Positions 34,239-43,862 are shown, counted from the first letter of the stretch. The stretch is 64,000 nt of DNA from CAYRGQ01 sp964423925 (GCA_964423925.1 CAYRGQ010000001.1:186001-250000), one strand, 5' to 3'. The notes: a model not told the origin generated them from the sequence alone. A program made the numbers and translations.

Positions 34239-35765
34239 TTAAACGAATGCCAACCAGTCGCTCGCCCCGGCGTAATCCTCGACTACCGAGGCGCGACTTA
34301 CCAAGGAGAGGCTAGAGGCCAGTTGCGCGATGTCGCGCTGTAGGTGTTCTAGGCAGTTTTCGACCAAGTCGCTCCGAAAGCCGCGCTCGGCCAAAGCCAG
34401 CACATATCCTGCGGAAATGGTCCGACTCACGATCTTGCCTAAGCCTACGAGCTTTCGTTGAGCGAGGACCTCGCCAGGATTGAAATCCAATGATTTGGCG
34501 AAACGGGGCGCGGCGACCGCCGTGAGTGGGTCTTCTTTGAAATAGCTTAGTAGGTTGGACAATTTGGCTTTCTTCATTTTCTTGAGGATAATGTCCGCGA
34601 TCTGCGTGTAAAGCATTTCATTGGATCCCTCAAAGATCTGGAACGGCCGGCTGTCGACGATGCCTCGACCCGCGATGTGACTAATTTTGTACCCATTGGC
34701 GCCAGATACCTGTAGGCACAGTTGCGAAGACTCCTGCATCAGGTCAGTGACGAAAGCCTTCATCGTATTGGCTTCCAGTCCTTCTGATGCCAAGTTGTGT
34801 GCAATGCCGCTGATGTCGCTGCTGCGTGCGCACATTGCCGAACATACGGTATAAGCGGCTTGTATGCGGGATAGCTGATATTGTACCGAATCCAAGGAAA
34901 GCAGGTTGCCACTGCCTACCATGCGTTGCTGGCAACGGGCAATGGCTTCGTCGAGCATGCGTTTGATAAAGCCCATCCCCATGCCTGGAAACTGCATCCG
35001 GCTTCGGTGCAGGATATCCAGCATCATCTTGATGCCAGTGCTTGTGGCGTGCAGCTTCTGGTTAGCCGGCACCTCAATGTCGATCTTATTGAGCCCGTAC
35101 GGGATCATGTATAGCCCGAGGTTATCAAAAAGATGTTCTACCTTAATGTGTTGCTCGAGTTTGGCGTCGTCGGTTATGAAAAAGTCGATGTCACGGGCGA
35201 GTTCGCCATTTTCTAGCCGCTTGCGGGCAGTTACCAGCCAATAATTGGCTTGGCCCGTGAGGCCTTGCCAGTGCTTAGTGCCCTTGACAGAATAGCCTGT
35301 ATCAGTGGTCGTATAAGCCGTACGCATGTTGAGGGCATCACTGCCGTAGTCCGGCTCGGTAATCATCAAGCCCCCCATCCGCTGCTCGGTAAGGAAGCTC
35401 TTGAAAATGGATGGCTTGACGTCCTTGTCCGCGTATTTGGCCACGGGTTCTAAAAATAGGGCGAAGTTAATACCGAAGGTAAGCGAAAGCGAGAGGGATT
35501 CGTAGGACGCCGCCGATAGCAGGGCAAGGCATTCCTTGACGACCACGCCTCGTCCTCCATACTCTTCTGGAATGGCGACGGACAGCGGTACCTCGTCCAT
35601 AATGCGCTTCCACACGGCAGGGGGTAGTCCGCGTTGCAAACTCAACTGGTCGATATCTCCCACTTCGTGAAACGCCTCGCGCAGTGCCTTTTCAAAACGT
35701 ACGATATAATTCGAAAGGTCTTCTTTTTGGTTTGTTTGTGTGTTTTCGGATACTTCTAGAGCCAT
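34239..35765 (-). CDS. Acyl-CoA dehydrogenase family protein
   Basis: A 508-residue flavoenzyme of the acyl-CoA dehydrogenase fold, oxidising acyl-CoA at the alpha-beta position with electrons going to ETF. Seen are ITEPDYGSDALNMRT in the middle domain and the helix QIFEGSNEMLYTQIAD near residue 365, which contains the expected FAD-binding and catalytic region. It carries about 120 C-terminal residues beyond the standard 380, as in larger subgroups. A likely promoter is at 35902-35930. Confidence 0.88.
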   Translation of the reverse strand: MALEVSENTQTNQKEDLSNYIVRFEKALREAFHEVGDIDQLSLQRGLPPAVWKRIMDEVPLSVAIPEEYGGRGVVVKECLALLSAASYESLSLSLTFGINFALFLEPVAKYADKDVKPSIFKSFLTEQRMGGLMITEPDYGSDALNMRTAYTTTDTGYSVKGTKHWQGLTGQANYWLVTARKRLENGELARDIDFFITDDAKLEQHIKVEHLFDNLGLYMIPYGLNKIDIEVPANQKLHATSTGIKMMLDILHRSRMQFPGMGMGFIKRMLDEAIARCQQRMVGSGNLLSLDSVQYQLSRIQAAYTVCSAMCARSSDISGIAHNLASEGLEANTMKAFVTDLMQESSQLCLQVSGANGYKISHIAGRGIVDSRPFQIFEGSNEMLYTQIADIILKKMKKAKLSNLLSYFKEDPLTAVAAPRFAKSLDFNPGEVLAQRKLVGLGKIVSRTISAGYVLALAERGFRSDLVENCLEHLQRDIAQLASSLSLVSRASVVEDYAGASDWLAFV

Positions 35766-35901
35766 CAACAATAGTTTTGCAACAAAGTTAAGTAAATTAA
35801 CAGCTATTTGGATGCCCGAAATTACATCTTAATGGGCACATTGCGTAACTTTCTGGTAACATGTTGACATTCCACGGCTTCCGATGTAAGCGTTCTGAAG
35901 A

Positions 35902-35930
35902 CAAAGGTAATAGGTTTAGGGGCTGTGCAA
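35902..35930 (-). promoter_or_regulatory. Likely promoter of the acyl-CoA dehydrogenase gene
   Basis: On the minus strand, TTG (35930-35928) is followed after 18 bases by TACCTTTG (35909-35902), a good match to the Bacteroidota consensus. Transcription would start near 35895, giving a leader of about 130 bases. Confidence 0.55.
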
Positions 35931-35947
35931 CTCCTTTCTTTTGGCGA

Positions 35948-35961
35948 ATCCTTCGAAGGAT
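35948..35961. promoter_or_regulatory. Perfect 14-base palindrome, candidate operator
   Basis: ATCCTTCGAAGGAT is self-complementary. It lies in the 312-base gap between the divergent acyl-CoA dehydrogenase and recQ genes, just upstream of the predicted -33 box of the former. The position suits a dimeric regulator. The remaining part of the gap, to 36077, shows no gene. Confidence 0.4.
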
Positions 35962-36077
35962 GCCGAATTTCGCGCACAGATTGGATTTTTCCGAAAAACT
36001 TTTCTATTTTTAATGATTAGTACATGTTGTGGGCGGGTTGATTTGGAGCGGAGGTGTGCGTTGTTATTGGTTATTAC

Positions 36078-38273
36078 ATGGAAATCGAAAAAAAATTATT
36101 TGACAATTTGCAGAGCTTCTTTGGTTTCGACACGTTCAAAGGGGATCAAGAAGCGATTATAACGAACATCCTAGACAAACGGGATACGTTCGTGATTATG
36201 CCTACAGGGGGCGGCAAATCTATCTGCTACCAGCTGCCTGCATTGATGCAAGACGGAACTGCGATCGTAATTTCGCCGCTTATTGCGCTTATGAAAAACC
36301 AAGTAGACCAGCTGCGGTCCTTTGGAGGGACGGATAGCATCGCGCATTTTCTCAACTCATCGCTAAACAAAAGCGAAGTGACCAAGGTCAAGCAAGATGT
36401 GTTGTCGGGATTGACGAAGCTGTTGTATGTAGCGCCTGAGTCCTTGGCCAAGGCCGACAACGTCGAGTTTCTCAAGTTGCTGACGGTCTCGTTTGTCGCT
36501 GTCGACGAAGCGCATTGTATCTCCGAATGGGGACACGACTTTCGGCCCGAATACCGTCGCATACGTCAAGTGATCAATACGATAGGTAAGGATATTCCCG
36601 TAATTGCGTTGACGGCAACGGCTACGCCCAAGGTACAGTCTGATATTCGCAAGAACTTGCAGATGACGGAAGCTACGCTGTTTAATTCATCCTTTAATCG
36701 GCCCAACCTGTACTACGAGGTGCGGCCTAAGAAAGGCGTGGCCAAGGAAATCATCCGTTTTATACGCAACCACAGCGGCAAATCGGGCATCATCTATTGC
36801 CTGAGCCGAAAGAAAGTGGAAGAAATCGCCGAGCTCCTAAACCTCAACGGAATTAAGGCGTTGCCGTACCACGCGGGCCTAGACGCAAAAACACGCTCGG
36901 AGACCCAAGACAAGTTTTTGATGGAAGACGTCGAGGTGATTGTAGCCACAATCGCATTCGGGATGGGTATCGACAAGCCTGACGTGCGGTATGTCATCCA
37001 CCATGATATACCCAAGAGCATGGAGGGCTACTACCAAGAGACCGGCCGCGCCGGTCGCGACGGAGGCGAGGGACACTGTTTGGCGTTTTACTCCGAAAAG
37101 GATATCGAAAAGCTGACCAAATTCATGAAGGACAAGCCGGTGTCGGAGCGGGAGATCGGCACCCAGATATTGAAGGAGGTAATTGATTACTCCGAATCGT
37201 CGGTATGCCGGCGTAAGCAAATCCTTCATTATTTCGGCGAACGCTTCGACGAGAACACCTGCAACGGCATGTGTGACAATTGTAGCTCGAATCGGACTTG
37301 TTTTGATGCCGAAGAAGCCCTGCTTAAGGTGCTGGGCTTTATTAAGGACCAGGGCGACAAGTTTGACGATCATCATATCCTCAACGTGCTGATGGGGGAA
37401 GCTACCCAACCCGTGACGTCCTATAAGCACGACGCGCACCCGTTGTTTGGAAGCGGCACGGCAGATGGGCTTCTCTATTGGAAGTCCGTGATGCGGCAGG
37501 CAACGCTCGAAGATTTCCTCACCAAGGATATCGATAATTATGGCTTATTAAAACTTACGAAAAAAGGATTGGATTTTCTCGAAAATCCATACGTGATAAA
37601 ATTCAGCATGAACCGCTCCATGGAAGATGTGGAAGAAGACCGCGGCGACGAGCAGGCCACACAGATGGGTGGCGGGGCTGTCGATACGCAGCTGCTCCGC
37701 CTGCTTAAGGACCTGCGCAAGAAGATTGCGAAGCAAAAGGGCTTGCCTCCGTTTGTTATTTTTCAGGACCCCACGCTTGACGAAATGTGTACGCACTACC
37801 CCGTCACGCTGGAAGAGCTCAAGCAGATTCATGGCGTGGGGGCAGGAAAGAGTGCCAAGTTTGGCAGCCAGTTCGTGGAATTGATCAGCCAATACGTAGA
37901 GGAGAATGACATCGACCGTCCGCAAGACCTGGTGATTAAGAGTTCGGCGAGCCGCTCCGCGCTGAAAGTGTCGATCATCCAGAATATCGACCGCAAGATC
38001 GGTCTTGAAGACATTGCGGCTGCCAAAGGGATTACCTATGAAGAGTTATTGCGAGAAGTGGAATCAATCGTCAATTCGGGCACCAAACTCAACCTTACTT
38101 ATTTCGTGGATGAGATGATCGACTTGGATCGCCAAGAGGAAGTATACGAATACTTTAGGCAAGCCGAGATCGACTCTATCGATGAGGCGTTGAAAGAATT
38201 GGGAGGGGACGATTATACCTACGAAGAAATACAACTGATGCGCATCAAATTCATGTCTGAACTCGGGAACTAG
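36078..38273 (+). CDS. recQ: ATP-dependent DNA helicase RecQ
   Basis: A 731-residue superfamily 2 helicase acting in recombination and fork repair. The helicase core has PTGGGKSICYQLPA (Walker A), VDEAHCISEWGHDFRP (DEAH box) and QETGRAGRDGG (motif VI). The RQC zinc site follows (CRRKQILHYFG, MCDNC), then an HRDC domain at about 535-600, then a helix-turn-helix tail to the end. The start ATG 36078 gives MEIEKKLFDNL, as in homologues. The length fits long Bacteroidota RecQ. Confidence 0.95.
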   Translation: MEIEKKLFDNLQSFFGFDTFKGDQEAIITNILDKRDTFVIMPTGGGKSICYQLPALMQDGTAIVISPLIALMKNQVDQLRSFGGTDSIAHFLNSSLNKSEVTKVKQDVLSGLTKLLYVAPESLAKADNVEFLKLLTVSFVAVDEAHCISEWGHDFRPEYRRIRQVINTIGKDIPVIALTATATPKVQSDIRKNLQMTEATLFNSSFNRPNLYYEVRPKKGVAKEIIRFIRNHSGKSGIIYCLSRKKVEEIAELLNLNGIKALPYHAGLDAKTRSETQDKFLMEDVEVIVATIAFGMGIDKPDVRYVIHHDIPKSMEGYYQETGRAGRDGGEGHCLAFYSEKDIEKLTKFMKDKPVSEREIGTQILKEVIDYSESSVCRRKQILHYFGERFDENTCNGMCDNCSSNRTCFDAEEALLKVLGFIKDQGDKFDDHHILNVLMGEATQPVTSYKHDAHPLFGSGTADGLLYWKSVMRQATLEDFLTKDIDNYGLLKLTKKGLDFLENPYVIKFSMNRSMEDVEEDRGDEQATQMGGGAVDTQLLRLLKDLRKKIAKQKGLPPFVIFQDPTLDEMCTHYPVTLEELKQIHGVGAGKSAKFGSQFVELISQYVEENDIDRPQDLVIKSSASRSALKVSIIQNIDRKIGLEDIAAAKGITYEELLREVESIVNSGTKLNLTYFVDEMIDLDRQEEVYEYFRQAEIDSIDEALKELGGDDYTYEEIQLMRIKFMSELGN

Positions 38274-38374
38274 TTTCTCGTAAAGGCTATGAATGCCGCG
38301 AGGGGTGGTTTGTGGCAGCGGGATGCGCGGGGCCCGGCACGAGGTCGTCGGGACGAGCTTACACACAAACGCTT

Positions 38375-39736
38375 ATGGACATTCAGGGCGTCTTAGCAAG
38401 GCAACGGGCTTTTTATCGAGGGCACAGTACGTTGGGGTTGGATTATCGAAAGCGACAGCTGCGAAAGCTGAAATCGTTGATCCAAAACAATGAGACGCTG
38501 CTTTATGAGGCGATTTACCAGGATTTCGGCAAGTCTAAGTTCGATACGTTTACCACCGAGCTTGCCATCATTATCCAGGATATCGACTATTACCTACGGC
38601 ACATGGCGCGTTTGGCGAGACCGAAATCCGTGCGGACGAATCTGGCGTGTCAGATTGCAAGCAGCAAAATTTATCGCGAGCCACTCGGCTGCACATTGGT
38701 GATTGGGGCATGGAATTATCCCTATCAGCTCACCTTGTTGCCGATGGTGGCGGCTATCGCCGCCGGAAATACCTGTATCGTCAAGCCGAGCGAAGTGGCG
38801 GCGAATGCCATGGAAGCCGTTGCGTCAATCATTAATGCAAATTTTGACGACGAATTTCTCTTCGTAGCTCAGGGCGGTGCCGATGTGGCGGCCGAATTGC
38901 TGAAACTCCGTTTTGATAAGATATTCTTTACGGGAAGTCCGCGAGTAGGGCGCTTAGTTTATGAGGCGGCGGCCAAGCATCTGACGCCCGTGACCCTCGA
39001 GTTGGGTGGCAAGTCGCCCGTCATCGTTACCGACAGTGCCGAGTTGGACGTGGCAGCTAGGCGCATCGTATGGGGTAAGTTTATCAATGCCGGACAAACT
39101 TGTATCGCGCCAGACTACGTGCTTGTGGATGAGACGGTCGAGGCCGATTTTGTGGCGCACCTAAAATACCATATCGATCAGTTTTCGTATGGGCCCGACT
39201 CATCCCATTATACGAAAATCATCAACGAACGGCATTTCGATCGTTTGGTGAGCCTTATAGATCCCTCCAAGGTCTATCACGGAGGGGCGCATGACGCCAA
39301 TTCGCGATACATCGCGCCTACGGTGCTGAGGGAAGTGGAGTGGAACGATCCCGTTATGCAAGAAGAGATTTTTGGTCCTATTCTGCCCGTGCTCACCTAC
39401 CGCACCTTTTATGAGGCCATCGGCGATGTGTGGGACTACGAAAAGCCATTGGCAGCGTATCTTTTCACTACGGACGTGGAGGAGAAAGATCTGTTCGCTT
39501 CGCTAGTGCCGTTTGGTGGCGGGTGCATCAACGACGTCATCATGCATGCGGCTAATCCCAGATTGCCATTTGGAGGTGTCGGAAACTCCGGTATGGGCAG
39601 CTATCACGGCAAGTTTGGCTTCGATGCCTTTTCACACCGGAAACCGATTATGGACCGCGCTACGTGGGGTGAACCCAATTTGCGATACCCTCCGTATACC
39701 GAAAGCAAATACGCCTGGATACGGCGGATTATATAA
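38375..39736 (+). CDS. Aldehyde dehydrogenase (class 3-like)
   Basis: A 453-residue NAD(P)-dependent enzyme oxidising aldehydes to acids. The catalytic cysteine is in NAGQTCIAPDY and the general-base glutamate in TLELGGKSP. The cofactor site GSPRVGRLV and the WNYPYQLTL segment point to the short class 3/FALDH group, which oxidises medium to long aliphatic aldehydes. The ATG at 38375 matches that group's short N-terminus. It follows recQ by about 100 bases and ends just before a small membrane protein on the other strand. Confidence 0.92.
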   Translation: MDIQGVLARQRAFYRGHSTLGLDYRKRQLRKLKSLIQNNETLLYEAIYQDFGKSKFDTFTTELAIIIQDIDYYLRHMARLARPKSVRTNLACQIASSKIYREPLGCTLVIGAWNYPYQLTLLPMVAAIAAGNTCIVKPSEVAANAMEAVASIINANFDDEFLFVAQGGADVAAELLKLRFDKIFFTGSPRVGRLVYEAAAKHLTPVTLELGGKSPVIVTDSAELDVAARRIVWGKFINAGQTCIAPDYVLVDETVEADFVAHLKYHIDQFSYGPDSSHYTKIINERHFDRLVSLIDPSKVYHGGAHDANSRYIAPTVLREVEWNDPVMQEEIFGPILPVLTYRTFYEAIGDVWDYEKPLAAYLFTTDVEEKDLFASLVPFGGGCINDVIMHAANPRLPFGGVGNSGMGSYHGKFGFDAFSHRKPIMDRATWGEPNLRYPPYTESKYAWIRRII

Positions 39737-39771
39737 GGGGCTGCGCCCCAATTGTATGCGGTTTGTGGCGC

Positions 39772-40080
39772 CTAGGAGCCTGCAAAGCGCGAGCCGAAGA
39801 TGCCAACCGCCAGCTCAGCCCAAATCAGGACGAGGATAAGCAAAATTGCGCCGCAGAGGAGCAAGCGCTGCCGCGTGCTTTTGACCTTCCGAAGAACCAA
39901 TTCGCACAATAAGGCGGTGCCAAATAGTAGGATTCCCATCACTGCGAAATCAAATACGGACCAATCCACTTCCGATGTGAATTGCATGGCAATAAGCGGT
40001 AAGCATAATAAAGCCGTAGCGATACCGATCAGAAGAGCCAATCGCTTGTTTCCCGATGTGGGGTGTGTCGTGTGTACCAT
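39772..40080 (-). CDS. Small membrane protein of unknown function
   Basis: A 102-residue protein with three likely membrane helices (about 14-32, 44-62 and 72-93) and the loop segment MQFTSEVDWSVFDF. Similar proteins are common in Bacteroidota, but no function is established. It is convergent with the aldehyde dehydrogenase gene and stands alone. A TACTTTG-like element about 40 bases upstream is a poor promoter match. Confidence 0.7.
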   Translation of the reverse strand: MVHTTHPTSGNKRLALLIGIATALLCLPLIAMQFTSEVDWSVFDFAVMGILLFGTALLCELVLRKVKSTRQRLLLCGAILLILVLIWAELAVGIFGSRFAGS

Positions 40081-40257
40081 GTTAATCGAATTTTAATTTT
40101 TCAAAGCACTTTGCGTTGCAAAGTAAATTATAAAATGCGACCAAGCAAATTTTTTTTTGAGATTATTGACGCCGAAAATTAAATAGGAGTAACCACCCGA
40201 GTTCTCAAACCTTTAGTCCAAGAGCACGCGCCGCGAGGAGCCTGTATGATGAGCAAC

Positions 40258-41019
40258 TTAGCTGATAAAACCTTTGACGTATTGTTTGGTCAGCTCTTCC
40301 TTTGGGGACAAAAGCACTTCGTCGGCGGGCCCAAACTCGATGATTTCTCCCATATATACGAATATGATGTAGTCAGAGATACGACGTGCTTGGCGGAGGA
40401 TATGGGTGACGAGCACAATCGTATATTTTTCCTTCAGCCGGACGAACAGATCCTCGATCTTTTGGGTTGACAGGGGGTCGAGCGCCGACGTGGATTCATC
40501 GCCGAGGATGATTTCCGGTTCCACGGCGAGTCCTCGCGCCAGACACAGGCGTTGTTGCTGTCCGATGGAGAGTTTGGCGGCGGGGGCATGCAGGCGATCC
40601 TTGACCTCTTCCCACAAGCTGGTATTTTTCAGTTGGGTTTCCACGATGAGGTCCAGTTCGCGCTTCTTCCGAATGCCGTGGATGCGGGGGCCATAGGCCA
40701 CGTTGTCATAGATGGACATGGGTAGGGGGAAGGGGCGCTGCGACAGTAGGCCCATTTTCTTGCGAATGTGCGTCACCTCAGCTTCGGGCGCGTAGATATC
40801 TTCGCCATCGACGAGTACGCTTCCCGTCACGCTCACTCGCGCGGTATCGTCCAGCAGCCGGTTAAACGTTTTGAGCAAGGTGGTTTTCCCGCAGCCCGAT
40901 GGGCCGATGATGGACGTTACGCTCTTATCGGGGATGGCGATGTTGATATCCTTCAAAATGTGCGTACCATCAATATGCACATTAAGGCCTTTGGCGTGTA
41001 TGAGCGGGTGTTGGTTCAT
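40258..41019 (-). CDS. pstB: Phosphate ABC transporter ATPase PstB
   Basis: A 253-residue ABC ATPase powering phosphate uptake. Walker A is GPSGCGKTT at 39-47, Walker B IILGDE and the D-loop SALD. The LSGGQ signature reads LSIGQ, with QQQRLCLAR after it, and the Walker B neighbour reads DEST instead of DEPT. Operon position and PstB-like segments support the assignment. It is the last gene of the cluster, 9 bases behind pstA. Confidence 0.92.
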   Translation of the reverse strand: MNQHPLIHAKGLNVHIDGTHILKDINIAIPDKSVTSIIGPSGCGKTTLLKTFNRLLDDTARVSVTGSVLVDGEDIYAPEAEVTHIRKKMGLLSQRPFPLPMSIYDNVAYGPRIHGIRKKRELDLIVETQLKNTSLWEEVKDRLHAPAAKLSIGQQQRLCLARGLAVEPEIILGDESTSALDPLSTQKIEDLFVRLKEKYTIVLVTHILRQARRISDYIIFVYMGEIIEFGPADEVLLSPKEELTKQYVKGFIS

Positions 41020-41028
41020 GCGTGTGTG

Positions 41029-41874
41029 TCAAACGTTGTTCTTGGATTGTCTGGATGCTACGATGTGCGAGACGATCACCACCACAAGGATGATGGCCGT
41101 CAGGATCAGCGCCGAAGCATAGGCGCGCCCTTGCACTTCGGGGATGGGGCTGCTCAATTGGAAGAATATGGCCAACGGCAACGTGGCGGCGGGTTCGTCG
41201 ATATACAGCGGTATGTTGTCGCTGAATCCTGCTGTGAAGAGGACGGAGGCTACATCCCCAATACCCCGGCCGAATGCCAGCAAAACAGCGGTATAAATGC
41301 CTGGTTTGATTTGTTTAAGGATAATCTTGGCCGCTTCCCAGCGTGTGGCACCGAGCGACAGCGCGGCATGCTTGAGCTCCTTGGGCACGCCCGCGATCAC
41401 TTCGTCTAGCGTGCGTACCATAATAGGGATGATGAGCAAGGTGACGGCGGTGATTCCGCCCAATAGCGAGGCCCGCACGCCCAGCCAAATCATGATGCTG
41501 AATGCAAAGGCACCGTACACGATGGAAGGGATGCCGAAAAGTACGTCATACGCCAGCTTTGCCGTCTTGCTGACCATGCTGCCCTGCTTGAGGTAGAGGT
41601 TGAGGTAGATGGATATCGGGATACTGACGAGAAGGCTGAGGAGGGTGGCCCCGCCAGCCAAGTAAAGCGACCCAATAATGGCGTTGAGCACACCGCCTTC
41701 CTTACCAATGTAGAAGCCGCCCTGCGGTACTTTGGACACCATGTCCCAGGTCAGATACGGCAGACCCTTGACGACGATGGTTCCGACTATCAGGAACAGG
41801 CTCGAACTCACAATGATGCAGGCAAGCACCATAAGGACTTTGAAAAAACGCTCTTCGGCTTTCCTTCTACGCAT
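41029..41874 (-). CDS. pstA: Phosphate ABC transporter permease PstA
   Basis: A 281-residue membrane permease with six helices. The EAA-type loop ELKHAALSLGATRWEAAK contacts the ATPase. GIGDVASVLFTAG is typical of PstA. It is separated from pstC by two bases. Together with PstC it forms the transmembrane pathway for phosphate. Confidence 0.93.
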   Translation of the reverse strand: MRRRKAEERFFKVLMVLACIIVSSSLFLIVGTIVVKGLPYLTWDMVSKVPQGGFYIGKEGGVLNAIIGSLYLAGGATLLSLLVSIPISIYLNLYLKQGSMVSKTAKLAYDVLFGIPSIVYGAFAFSIMIWLGVRASLLGGITAVTLLIIPIMVRTLDEVIAGVPKELKHAALSLGATRWEAAKIILKQIKPGIYTAVLLAFGRGIGDVASVLFTAGFSDNIPLYIDEPAATLPLAIFFQLSSPIPEVQGRAYASALILTAIILVVVIVSHIVASRQSKNNV

Positions 41875-41876
41875 AA

Positions 41877-42767
41877 CTAAGCATATCGATGTTCAATGCG
41901 GTTGAGGATTAGCCGCGATACTAAATTGAAGAGGAAGATGATGATAAATAACAATAGGGCTGCAAACATCAACGCAGCATCGTAAAGCGGAATAGACATC
42001 ATCTCCCCGAAATTGTTGGCAATCAACGCAGGTAGAGGGTATCCGCCGTCAAAGACGGAATTCGGAGCCACGGGGATATTGCCACAGACCATCAAAACGG
42101 CCACCGTTTCGCCAAATGCTCGGGAAATAGCCAGCACCGCCGCGGCGAAGATGCCTGGAAAAGCCCGCTTCAGCGTTACTTTCTTGATCGTCTCCCATTT
42201 TGTGGCGCCCAATGACAGCGAAGCGTCTTTCAACTCCTTGGGAATCGTACGTAATACTTCGGAAATAATGCTGACGAGGATGGGGAAGATCATGACGGCC
42301 AAGACCACACCGCCCGTCAATACCGTGTACCCGCTCGAAGAGTCCGAAAACCGGGGAGCCAGATAGTTTTGGATGAACGGGACCACGAAAAAAATCCCCC
42401 ATACGCCGTAAATCACCGGCGGAATCCCTGCTAGGACGTTTACCAACGGAATCAGCATCCGCCTGACGGCCACGTGGGCGTACTCCGTGAGGTAAATCGA
42501 CGTGAGTACGCACAGGGGAAGCGCGAGCGCGATGGCAATAACCGTCACCCATAGCGTGCCCATGATGAAAGGGTAGAACCCAAATTGTCCTTTACTGGGC
42601 GCCCAATGGCTGTCGGTAAAAAGGCTCCAGATATCGTGCGTGGCTAACAAGGGCTCCGCCCGCAGGTATAGTCCCAGCCCGAGCGCGATGACGATGGAAA
42701 CGGAAATAATGGAGAGGATAAGCATCGCATTGGCGACCAGCTTGTCCTTAATGAGCCTAATATCCAA
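41877..42767 (-). CDS. pstC: Phosphate ABC transporter permease PstC
   Basis: A 296-residue permease with six helices, an EAA loop (ELKDASLSLGATKWETIK) and the SRAFGETVAVLMVCG segment, both of PstC type. No ATG is available at the usual N-terminus: the start is probably a TTG at 42767, two bases after the pstS stop, giving MDIRLIKDKL. The next in-frame ATG (42725) would remove 14 residues just before the first helix. The rest of the gene is secure. Confidence 0.9.
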   Translation of the reverse strand: MDIRLIKDKLVANAMLILSIISVSIVIALGLGLYLRAEPLLATHDIWSLFTDSHWAPSKGQFGFYPFIMGTLWVTVIAIALALPLCVLTSIYLTEYAHVAVRRMLIPLVNVLAGIPPVIYGVWGIFFVVPFIQNYLAPRFSDSSSGYTVLTGGVVLAVMIFPILVSIISEVLRTIPKELKDASLSLGATKWETIKKVTLKRAFPGIFAAAVLAISRAFGETVAVLMVCGNIPVAPNSVFDGGYPLPALIANNFGEMMSIPLYDAALMFAALLLFIIIFLFNLVSRLILNRIEHRYA

Positions 42768-42769
42768 GA

Positions 42770-43750
42770 TTAATCCAGTTTAGCAAGTTCTTCGGTTATC
42801 CAATTTTCAGTTAGTGGGATGTATCCATTTTGCGGAAGTATCGCCTGCGATTCTTTTCGCAAGACGAATTTGACAAACTCCACGAGCACGACGTTGTCGG
42901 GTTTGCCGTTGAATAGAAACGAAAGGTTTCGGGCCGGCGGAGCGGGATATCTGCCCGCAGCCACAGCCTGCGTCAAACTATCGATGTGGCTATAGAAATC
43001 TTCGTCCGGGTCAATCTGGCCGTTGCCGTTGAGGTCCAAAGGCACGACGCGGAGTCGGGGTACGATGGCGCGTGTTTGCAGGTCGTACACGAAGTTGATA
43101 TTGCTGTACCCGATAGCATTAGGGTCGTTAATGATGGTCTGCGTCATGCCTGGATCGCCAAAAATGCCCACGCCCTTAAGGTCTTCCTGCGAACGGCCGA
43201 AAAAAGCAGCCCAAGTTTCCGCTGCGCCTGCTGCATCGGAGCGCGTGTACCGATTCATGGGCGCGTCGACGAAAGTGGGGTCGATTTGCCGCCAATCGCT
43301 GATGGCGTCCGTCACGAAGATATCCTGGAGTTCAGCATGCGTCAAGCCTCGGCGGACCACTGCTTCGGCGTTAGGGTTGTCGGCGTTGATGGTGGCGACC
43401 ACGGCATCCTTGGCCACGTTGATGACGTATGCCCCACGGTCATATTCCTGAGGATGGATCTCGCGCGACACGAGGCCGATGTCGACCATTCCACTAAGCG
43501 CGTCAGCAACCCCCTTGCCTGCACCACCCGCCGAGATATTGAAACGTACATGGGGATGGGCTTTTTTAAATTCCTCACTCCACATTACCACCAAGGGGTA
43601 TAAAGCGAATGCGCCAGAAACGCTGATCATTCCCTGTAAGCCTTTCTCAGGGTCCCAGCCATTCGGGACTTTTGGTGCGCATCCTCCAAAAAATACTGAA
43701 TAAAGAATAGCTAATAAGCTTATGGATAGTGCTTTGTTTGCTTTTGCCAT
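42770..43750 (-). CDS. pstS: Phosphate-binding lipoprotein PstS
   Basis: A 326-residue periplasmic phosphate-binding protein. The signal peptide ends in a lipobox (VFFGGC, cysteine near residue 24), so it is membrane-anchored. Binding-site segments include SGAFALYP, SAGGAGKG, the SREI motif and RSDAAGAAETW. It is first of the pstSCAB unit; phoU and a PhoBR pair are not present locally. Confidence 0.93.
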   Translation of the reverse strand: MAKANKALSISLLAILYSVFFGGCAPKVPNGWDPEKGLQGMISVSGAFALYPLVVMWSEEFKKAHPHVRFNISAGGAGKGVADALSGMVDIGLVSREIHPQEYDRGAYVINVAKDAVVATINADNPNAEAVVRRGLTHAELQDIFVTDAISDWRQIDPTFVDAPMNRYTRSDAAGAAETWAAFFGRSQEDLKGVGIFGDPGMTQTIINDPNAIGYSNINFVYDLQTRAIVPRLRVVPLDLNGNGQIDPDEDFYSHIDSLTQAVAAGRYPAPPARNLSFLFNGKPDNVVLVEFVKFVLRKESQAILPQNGYIPLTENWITEELAKLD

Positions 43751-43781
43751 GCGCAAAGTTTCTTCGTTTCCTTGACCTGGG

Positions 43782-43789
43782 CAAATATA
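43782..43789 (-). promoter_or_regulatory. Possible -7 box of pstSCAB
   Basis: On the minus strand TATATTTG matches TAnnTTTG, 31 bases ahead of the pstS ATG. No TTG -33 box is at the usual distance, which could mean activator dependence, as expected for a phosphate-starvation gene. Confidence 0.4.
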
Positions 43790-43862
43790 TATAAAAACGA
43801 TAGACTATATATGGTTTTTGGTGTTTTTTATTGCGTGTGGTCGATCGTTTGTGGCTTAACTG

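Noticed and set aside
39737..39749. GGGGC/GCCCC hairpin just past the aldehyde dehydrogenase stop
   Set aside because: The stem is only five base pairs and no T-run follows, so it is not a convincing terminator.
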